A DNA stretch of 64,000 bases from Kordia sp964351775 (GTDB lineage Bacteria > Bacteroidota > Bacteroidia > Flavobacteriales > Flavobacteriaceae): positions 1 to 64,000 of the forward strand of contig CAYGPQ010000006.1 in the NCBI GenBank assembly GCA_964351775.1, read 5' to 3'. Below the pieces are notes generated by a model that saw nothing but the letters and a program-made list of their open reading frames with translations, searched no databases and was not told the origin of the DNA. Positions 58,274 to 64,000 of this stretch are shown here, piece by piece (the first letter of the stretch is position 1; the number at the start of each line of letters is the position of its first letter). A program made the translations under genes and the position numbers.

Positions 58274-60073
58274 ATGAAAAAGTTGATATATATTATTTTC
58301 TTAACTCTCGCTTTGATAGCATGTGAAGATGTCAAAAAACAAAATACAACAACTGCGGATCTCATTGTAACCAATGCAAAAGTAGCAGTAATGAATAGTA
58401 ACAGAACAATCACAGAAGCCATTGCTGTAAAGGATGGCAAAATATTGAAAACAGGCACGAATGAAGCAATTTTAAAGCTAAAAAGTGAAAACACAAAAAC
58501 GATTGATGCCAAAGGAAAAACAATCATTCCTGGACTAAATGATTCACATTTACACTTAACAAGAGGCGGAAGATTTTTCAATGCAGAATTACGTTGGGAT
58601 GGTGTAAAAAGCTTAAAACGTGCATTGCAAATGCTAAAAGAACAAGCAGCACGGACGCCTGAAGGACAATGGGTAAGAGTCATTGGTGGATGGAGTCCTT
58701 TTCAATTTGAAGAAAAACGTTTTCCAACACCTAAAGAAATTAACGAAGCAACTGGAAATGTACCAACGTATGTACTTTTTCTATACAGCAGAGCATGGCT
58801 CAACAAAGCAGGTTTAGCAGCTTTAAATATTGACGAAACTACAAAAGCTCCAAAAGGAAGTAGTTTTGAAAAAGGCGCAGATGGAAAACTTACAGGAGTT
58901 TTACTCGCAGAGCCAAATCCGACCATATTATATGCAAGAATAGGTGCATTGCCGCCGTTAACAGAAGCTGAAATGGTGAACAGTACGAAGCAATTCTACA
59001 GAGAGCTAAATAGTTTCGGAATTACCAGTGGAATTGACGCTGGTGGCGGCGGACACAAATTTCCAAAAGATTATTCAGGAACAAAAGTTTTAGCCGATGC
59101 AGGAGAAATGCCAATACGATTATCGTACTATTTATTTCCACAAAACAAAGGAAATGAATACGAAGAATTTCAAAACTGGATTGCTAACAATAAGGTTGGT
59201 CACAATGGTGAAATTCACTTAGATCATGGATATGAACTTGAAGGTGGAGGAGAATTCCTTGCGTGGAGCGCGGGAGACTTCGAAAACTTTTTAGCACCAC
59301 AACCACTACTTGAAGACAGACCAACGTGGAGAGAAGATCTTAAAAAAGTCATCCGATTACATGTTGATAGTGGTTGGCCATTTAGAATTCATGCTACATA
59401 CGGCGAAACTATCGCAAACATGTTAGATGTCATTGAAGAAGTAAACAACGAAACCAATGGAAAACTAGCTTCCAAGCGTTGGCTATTTGATCATGCAGAA
59501 ACCGTAAAAGAAAAAGAATTGCAACGCATCAAAGCACTTAATGGCGGAATTGCGATACAAGCGAGAATGGCGTATGCAGGCGAATTTTTCGTAGAACGTT
59601 ACGGTGCAGACAAAGCAAAACAGGCACCGCCAGTTCGTAAAATGATAGATGCCGGATTGCCAGTTGGTGCAGGAACCGACGGAACACGTGTGGCAAGTTA
59701 CAATCCTTGGCCAGCCTTATATTGGTTGATTACAGGAAAAACTGTTGGTGACTTTCAATTAGCTGAAACAACAAACCAACTATCAAGAGAAGAAGCCTTG
59801 CATTTATATACAAAAGGTAGCGCATGGATTTCTAACGAAGAAACCGTAAAAGGCACCTTAGAAGATGGCATGTTTGCTGACTTCACCATACTATCAGATG
59901 ATTATTTCACAGTGCCAGCGGCTAAAATAAACGATATAAAATCAGTCTTAACAGTTGTAGATGGGAATGTGGTTTACGGCGCTCAAGAATATAAAGCTTT
60001 GAATCCTTCTTTACCAGAAGTAATACCTGATTGGTCACCTGTAAAGTACTTTGGTGGTTATCAAAACAAATAA
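58274..60073 (+). CDS. YtcJ-like amidohydrolase lipoprotein
   Basis: 599 residues with lipoprotein signal MKKLIYIIFLTLALIAC (Cys17). The amidohydrolase barrel has NDSHLHLTRGG (metal His-x-His), late metal-site segments (FRIHATYGE, LFDHAETV) and the Asp in GAGTDGTRVASYNPW. YtcJ-type enzymes hydrolyse exocyclic amides or related bonds; substrate unknown. Anchored in the periplasm, it is the third exported enzyme in a row after pirin and the cysteine hydrolase. Confidence 0.85.
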   Translation: MKKLIYIIFLTLALIACEDVKKQNTTTADLIVTNAKVAVMNSNRTITEAIAVKDGKILKTGTNEAILKLKSENTKTIDAKGKTIIPGLNDSHLHLTRGGRFFNAELRWDGVKSLKRALQMLKEQAARTPEGQWVRVIGGWSPFQFEEKRFPTPKEINEATGNVPTYVLFLYSRAWLNKAGLAALNIDETTKAPKGSSFEKGADGKLTGVLLAEPNPTILYARIGALPPLTEAEMVNSTKQFYRELNSFGITSGIDAGGGGHKFPKDYSGTKVLADAGEMPIRLSYYLFPQNKGNEYEEFQNWIANNKVGHNGEIHLDHGYELEGGGEFLAWSAGDFENFLAPQPLLEDRPTWREDLKKVIRLHVDSGWPFRIHATYGETIANMLDVIEEVNNETNGKLASKRWLFDHAETVKEKELQRIKALNGGIAIQARMAYAGEFFVERYGADKAKQAPPVRKMIDAGLPVGAGTDGTRVASYNPWPALYWLITGKTVGDFQLAETTNQLSREEALHLYTKGSAWISNEETVKGTLEDGMFADFTILSDDYFTVPAAKINDIKSVLTVVDGNVVYGAQEYKALNPSLPEVIPDWSPVKYFGGYQNK

Positions 60074-60084
60074 AACAAAAACTA

Positions 60085-60675
60085 ATGAAAAAAATTCTAA
60101 AAATTAATTCTAGTAGTAATACTAAAACTTCAACAAGTAGGACATATGTTGATAAAACAGTAGATAAGATTAAAAATCAGTTCACTGATATAGAGGTCAC
60201 TGAAAGAGATGTTGCCTATTCTGATTTACCTTTTATAGATGAAAAAATGCTAAATGCTCTTTTTGTTAATGGAGAGAGAACAATAGAACAAAAAGAAGCA
60301 TTAGTTATTTCAGATGCTCTAGTTGATGAACTAATTGAAGCAGATTATATTGTTATAGGCTCGCCTATATATAATTTTTCAGTACCTGCATCACTCAAAG
60401 CATATTTTGATTTAATAGCTCGTGCGGGACGTACATTTAAATACACGGATAGTGGTCCAGAAGGTCTATTAAAAGATAAAAAAGCATTTATTGTAATCTC
60501 TAGTGGCGGAACAGTCGTTGGGAGTGCCATTGATTTTGCTTCGACTTACATTAGTCACTTTTTATCCTTCCTCGGAATTTCAGATGTAGAAATAATAGCA
60601 TTAGACCAATTAATGTTTAATGCTGATGAGGTTATTAAAAAAGCAGAACATACAATAAAAGCGATTGAAGTTTAA
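60085..60675 (+). CDS. FMN-dependent NADH-azoreductase-like flavoprotein
   Basis: 196 residues from ATG 60085 (MKKILKINSSS, the AzoR start; a longer frame overlaps the preceding gene). Features: LKINSSSNTKTSTSRTYVDK (FMN phosphate loop), DYIVIGSPIYNFSVPASLKAYFDLIARAGRTFKYT (AzoR core) and KAFIVISSGG. It reduces quinones or azo compounds with NAD(P)H in the cytoplasm. 11 bp after the amidohydrolase. Confidence 0.88.
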   Translation: MKKILKINSSSNTKTSTSRTYVDKTVDKIKNQFTDIEVTERDVAYSDLPFIDEKMLNALFVNGERTIEQKEALVISDALVDELIEADYIVIGSPIYNFSVPASLKAYFDLIARAGRTFKYTDSGPEGLLKDKKAFIVISSGGTVVGSAIDFASTYISHFLSFLGISDVEIIALDQLMFNADEVIKKAEHTIKAIEV

Positions 60676-60717
60676 AAAAACAAAAAATCAAATACTAATT
60701 TTTAAAAACAAACAAAA

Positions 60718-61242
60718 ATGGAAACACAAGTAAAAACAGCATGGAATATTGATGCAGCACATTCAGAAATCAGTTTTAAAGTAAAACACATGATGATTTC
60801 AACAGTAACAGGACATTTTGAAAATTTCAATGCTATTGTAGAAACAGACAATTCACAATTTATTAATGCAGATTTCAGCTTTACAGCTCAAATTGATGCT
60901 ATCAATACCAAAAATAAAGATCGAGATGCACATTTAAAGTCAGCGGATTTTTTCAATGCAACTACATATCCAGAAATGACATTCAAGTCTACATCGTATG
61001 ATGGAAATAGCATGATTGGCGATTTAACAATTAAAGACGTAACCAAAGAAATTGAACTAGCTGTAGATTTCAATGGTATTGCTGTTGATCCTTACGGACA
61101 AACCAAAGCGGGCTTTGAAATAACTGGTAAAATCAATAGAAAAGATTTTGGTCTTACTTGGAGTGCAGTCACAGAAGCAGGAAGTATTGTGGTTAGTGAC
61201 ACCATCCGATTAGTAATCGATTTACAATTTATAAAACAGTAA
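60718..61242 (+). CDS. YceI-family lipocalin-like protein
   Basis: 174 residues. YceI signature: TAWNIDAAHSEISFKVKHMMISTVTGHF at the start, HLKSADFFNATTYPEMTFKST in the middle and DFGLTWS near the end. The fold is a beta-barrel binding isoprenoid-type lipids (known from TT1927b and related). No signal peptide is seen, so cytosolic here. 42 bp after azoR-like gene. Confidence 0.88.
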   Translation: METQVKTAWNIDAAHSEISFKVKHMMISTVTGHFENFNAIVETDNSQFINADFSFTAQIDAINTKNKDRDAHLKSADFFNATTYPEMTFKSTSYDGNSMIGDLTIKDVTKEIELAVDFNGIAVDPYGQTKAGFEITGKINRKDFGLTWSAVTEAGSIVVSDTIRLVIDLQFIKQ

Positions 61243-61340
61243 CTATTTATACGTAGTCAAAAAAATCCTTTATACATTTTTAAAACCTGATAAAGTTTTG
61301 ATTTACAAACACATGATATTAATTAAAAAATTGTAAACCT

Positions 61341-62702
61341 ATGCGTTGTTTGTATATCATTGTATGTGTATATATCGCTTTCGAGGAATCGGTCTCTGGG
61401 CAAGTTGCAGTGTCAACACCACCAATAGTAAACTTTACACTATTGCGCCAATATGATGCAATTCAAATAGAAGAACCGCAAAATAAATATCAACAGCTAA
61501 AAAAACTATCGTTGGGAAGCAATACAACACTTAGTTTTGGAGGAAGTTACAGATTTCAGACAGAAGCGTTCATTCACGAACAATTTGAAAAAAAATCGGA
61601 ACAAAATGATTATTGGTTTCTCAATCGTGCCATGTTGCATGCACACTTAAAAATTGGCAATACTTTTGAATTATTTTCAGAATTCAATTCCAGTTTAATT
61701 ACAAGCAAAGAAGCAATTGTTCCTGTAGATAAAGATGAATTAAGCGTCAATCAATTATTTGCTCGCTATCAATTTCACAAAAACTGTAATCTACTTATTG
61801 GAAGGCAAAACATGCGTTTGGGAAGCGGTAGATTGATAGACATTCGCGAAGGACCAAATGTACGTTTATCATTTGATATGGTGCAACTACAATTCAAGGA
61901 CAAAACTACGGAAATTACAGGGTTTTATGCCGTTCCAGTGCAACAAAAAGAAGGTGTTTTTGACAATGATTTTTTAGAAACAAATGAAACATTGTCAGCC
62001 TTGTATTGGACACAAAATTGGACACAAACGACCAATACAGATGTGTATATTCTTTACAAAGAAGAAGCACAAAAAACATGGAATCTAGGAACGGCAGATG
62101 ACAATAGAATTTCCCTAGGGATGCGTCATTTTGGAACCTGGAAAGGTTTCAATTATAACAACGAATTTGTCTATCAATTAGGAACTTTTGGCAATCAAGA
62201 TATTACTGCTTGGACGATTTCTTTTAATGTAGAAAAAGAATTTACAATAGGTGAAAAACCAATTACGCTAGGTATTAAAACAGAAGCTATTAGTGGCGAT
62301 TCTGACGCAAGTGATGCAACTTTGCAAACATTTGATGCTTTATACCCAAGAGGTGCATATTTTGGAAGAGTGGCACGTTTTGGTCCTTCAAACTTAATAG
62401 ACATTCATCCGTATGCCAACCTTACACTAGGAAAACTGACACTTGAAGCTGATTACGTCGCTTTTTGGCGATTTGCTACGAATGATGGAATTTACAATCC
62501 AGCCTTAATTTTAGATTATCCTTCTGAAAATAGCCAACGCTTTATTGGACATCAATTTGGTACAATTGCCAATTTTGAGGTTTCTCCTTTTATCAGTGTT
62601 GAATTGGAATCAAATATTATTTTACCCAGTTCATTTTTACAAGAAAGTAATCTAGATGCTACATTATATCATTTTGTGTTTACAACAGAAATACGATTTT
62701 AA
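61341..62702 (+). CDS. Outer-membrane beta-barrel, alginate-export (AlgE-like) family
   Basis: 453 residues with signal peptide (MRCLYIIVCVYIAFEESVSG). The chain is built of alternating beta strands (LSFGGSYRFQTEAFIHEQF, FSEFNSSLITSKEAI, LLIGRQNMRLGSGRLIDIREGPNVRLSFD) and ends in an aromatic-terminated strand (FTTEIRF), as for outer-membrane barrels. The RQNMRLGSGRLI.IREGPNVR block is typical of alginate_exp proteins, which in Bacteroidota are often general outer-membrane channels. It closes the cluster of exported enzymes and may supply their substrate. Confidence 0.82.
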   Translation: MRCLYIIVCVYIAFEESVSGQVAVSTPPIVNFTLLRQYDAIQIEEPQNKYQQLKKLSLGSNTTLSFGGSYRFQTEAFIHEQFEKKSEQNDYWFLNRAMLHAHLKIGNTFELFSEFNSSLITSKEAIVPVDKDELSVNQLFARYQFHKNCNLLIGRQNMRLGSGRLIDIREGPNVRLSFDMVQLQFKDKTTEITGFYAVPVQQKEGVFDNDFLETNETLSALYWTQNWTQTTNTDVYILYKEEAQKTWNLGTADDNRISLGMRHFGTWKGFNYNNEFVYQLGTFGNQDITAWTISFNVEKEFTIGEKPITLGIKTEAISGDSDASDATLQTFDALYPRGAYFGRVARFGPSNLIDIHPYANLTLGKLTLEADYVAFWRFATNDGIYNPALILDYPSENSQRFIGHQFGTIANFEVSPFISVELESNIILPSSFLQESNLDATLYHFVFTTEIRF

Positions 62703-62728
62703 AAAAAATAGTAAATTTCAATTATATT

Positions 62729-63013
62729 ATGGAAATAGAAATTAAAGAACAACTAAACAAAGGGTTTGCAATTGCAACCGAAAACGGAGAAAAAGCTGGA
62801 GTAATGACGTATTCCATTCCGCAAGGCGATTTTATCATTATTGATCATACCGAAGTTGACCCAAATTATAAAGGAAAAGGTGTTGGCAAAAAACTATTAT
62901 ATGCTATTGTGGAAAAGATGCGTGCCGCAAACCTAAAAATTCTTCCGTTATGTCCGTTTGCAAATGCAATGTTTAAAAAATTGGACGATATTAAAGATGT
63001 TTTGAAAGCATAA
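62729..63013 (+). CDS. GNAT N-acetyltransferase, small NATD1-like
   Basis: 94 residues. Acetyl-CoA-binding pattern YKGKGVGKKLLYAIVEKM and the end motif LKILPLCPFANAMFKK are those of the NATD1/YjdJ-type small GNATs (about 90-100 residues). Target unknown. Last gene of the co-directional cluster, 26 bp after the porin. Confidence 0.85.
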   Translation: MEIEIKEQLNKGFAIATENGEKAGVMTYSIPQGDFIIIDHTEVDPNYKGKGVGKKLLYAIVEKMRAANLKILPLCPFANAMFKKLDDIKDVLKA

Positions 63014-63055
63014 AATTCATAAAACGAAATTATGAAAAGTAAAAAAAGGAAAGAG

Positions 63056-63268
63056 TTAATTTCGGGCGATTTTAATCTTACTTTCTGCCATTAATGTTGT
63101 AGAATTACGCTTTAAATAGTCAAATAATTTGTCAAGCGCATCAAATTCAGAGCTACCATTTTGGATACTTTTTACGACAATAGTATTCAAGAATTCTAAT
63201 TGAGCATCACTCAGTATAAGACCTATAATAGATGCTCTATTTTGTATTCGAATCTTAAAATCAGACAT
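63056..63268 (-). CDS. Hypothetical protein, 70 residues
   Basis: Short, mainly helical: SDFKIRIQNRASIIGLILSD, QLEFLNTIVVKSIQNGSSEFDALDKLFDYLKRN, ending KIKIARN. No signal or membrane part. No family recognised. It lies antisense to the cluster between the GNAT gene and the last TetR gene, 142 bp from the TetR start, and could be a regulator of either; no support in sequence. Confidence 0.45.
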   Translation of the reverse strand: MSDFKIRIQNRASIIGLILSDAQLEFLNTIVVKSIQNGSSEFDALDKLFDYLKRNSTTLMAESKIKIARN

Positions 63269-63410
63269 AATTTTTTATAATTAAAAAGAATAATAGTAGT
63301 AAAGTTAACGCAAATATCTCGTCAATTTTAGACACATGTGTACAATTGGATGTAGTTTATTTTCTTATATAAAATAATTGTTAAAAAAGATAATCAAAAA
63401 CACTCATACG

Positions 63411-63959
63411 ATGGATAAAAATGTACTTCAATGGATTAAAATAGGATATACAATTTTTTCTCAGAAAGGTCCCAACGGAATTAAAGTTCAGACAATTTCT
63501 AAACTAATGGGAAAAAGTAAATCTTCATTTTATCACTTTTTTTCTGATAAAGAAATTTATATAGAAGCATTATTAAACTATCATCTTGAAAGAGCTTCAA
63601 TTATTATTGAAAAAGAAAGACAGTGCAAAAATGTAAACCCCGAAATGCTTCATGTGCTTTTAGAGTTTAAAGAAGATTTATTATTTAGTAGACAGTTAAG
63701 AATTCACAGGGAAGTTAGCATCTATAAAGATTGTTTTGAAAAAATAAATGAAATGTCAGCAGAAGTCATTATTGGCATTTGGTCAGAAATGCTAGACTTA
63801 AAAGACAACTCTGCTTCGGCAATGTTAGTATTGAATTTAAGTTTAGAAAATTTTTACCTTCAAATTACAGAAAAAACCTTAACATTTGAATGGCTCGATA
63901 CGTATACAAAAGAACTTAAGGCGATGGTTAAGAGTATTCAAAATGGCTATAAACCATAG
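63411..63959 (+). CDS. TetR-family regulator
   Basis: 182 residues from ATG 63411 (MDKNVLQWIKIGYTIFSQKG); a TTG-started extension of 11 residues is not favoured. HTH: GIKVQTISKLMGKSKSSFYHFFSDKEIYIEALL, the second recognition helix KSSFYHFF is typical. The C-terminal ligand domain is helical and unrelated by eye to the TetR at 31588. Its target could be the cluster upstream, but no palindrome was seen there. Confidence 0.85.
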   Translation: MDKNVLQWIKIGYTIFSQKGPNGIKVQTISKLMGKSKSSFYHFFSDKEIYIEALLNYHLERASIIIEKERQCKNVNPEMLHVLLEFKEDLLFSRQLRIHREVSIYKDCFEKINEMSAEVIIGIWSEMLDLKDNSASAMLVLNLSLENFYLQITEKTLTFEWLDTYTKELKAMVKSIQNGYKP

Positions 63960-64000
63960 TCCATTGTACACTAGTGTCTATAATATTGTTCAGTTTAGTT

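Noticed and set aside
58201..58683. 160-codon open frame antisense to the amidohydrolase start
   Set aside because: Covers a terminator hairpin and a lipoprotein signal on the real strand; no motif of its own.

Overview
The window is AT-rich and almost certainly comes from a marine Flavobacteriaceae (Bacteroidota) chromosome, possibly a Kordia-like genus. Supporting features are type IX secretion (T9SS) sorting domains, TTTG-N19/20-TAnnTTTG-like promoters, GG-leader small peptides, four-helix-bundle (S23-type) ORFs between genes, and the gene families themselves. The genus is an inference. No rRNA gene, intact tRNA gene or CRISPR array is visible.

Layout. 1-12.2 kb: the 5' part of a secreted repeat protein (cut by the left edge), an M28 peptidase, a beta-propeller protein, a pseudouridine synthase, a 190-bp MITE, DoxX, a 6x20-residue repeat protein, a sodium/solute symporter, a 50-residue Trp-rich GG-leader peptide, a Cys-rich lipoprotein, RlmI and a membrane protein of unknown function. 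12.5-21.3 kb: a fatty-acid beta-oxidation block, all on the minus strand (acyl-CoA ligase; MarR regulator, hydroxyacyl-CoA dehydrogenase/enoyl-CoA hydratase, thiolase, acyl-CoA dehydrogenase). Two S23-type ORFs sit in the gaps, and a 20-bp palindrome upstream of marR is a likely operator. 21.5-30.5 kb: purL, a DUF4287/DUF5655 protein, a bestrophin channel followed at once by a beta-carbonic anhydrase and then a second carbonic anhydrase, and fumC. 30.7-35.8 kb: a 54-residue membrane protein, an AhpD-like protein and a TetR regulator that share palindromic operators, a DJ-1/PfpI lipoprotein, a Crp-type regulator and an ABC-F protein.

35.9-49.2 kb is the accessory core. It holds two lanthipeptide-like precursors without a visible maturase, a tandem pair of proteins sharing a short N-terminal module (one with a transglutaminase-like domain), an exonuclease-RecQ-UvrD fusion helicase, an adenylation-carrier-AONS-SCP2-like biosynthetic fusion, a tRNA-Met 3' fragment that looks like an attachment-site scar, and another GG-leader peptide. 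Two copies of one MITE family, in opposite orientation and each with an exact 9-bp target duplication, lie at 32.3 and 44.0 kb.

49.5-64 kb: a T9SS-secreted S8-type peptidase with unusual catalytic positions, a TPR-LuxR-type regulator, an AraC remnant, and a PAS/sigma-54 activator divergent from a co-directional cluster. That cluster comprises pirin, a cysteine hydrolase, an amidohydrolase, a flavodoxin-fold reductase, YceI, an outer-membrane channel and a GNAT protein. The first three carry export signals. A TetR regulator closes the window.

The most unusual items are the Trp-rich peptide (two W-x-W-x-W blocks), the A-T-AONS-SCP2 fusion, the duplicated-module/transglutaminase-like pair, and the new MITE family.
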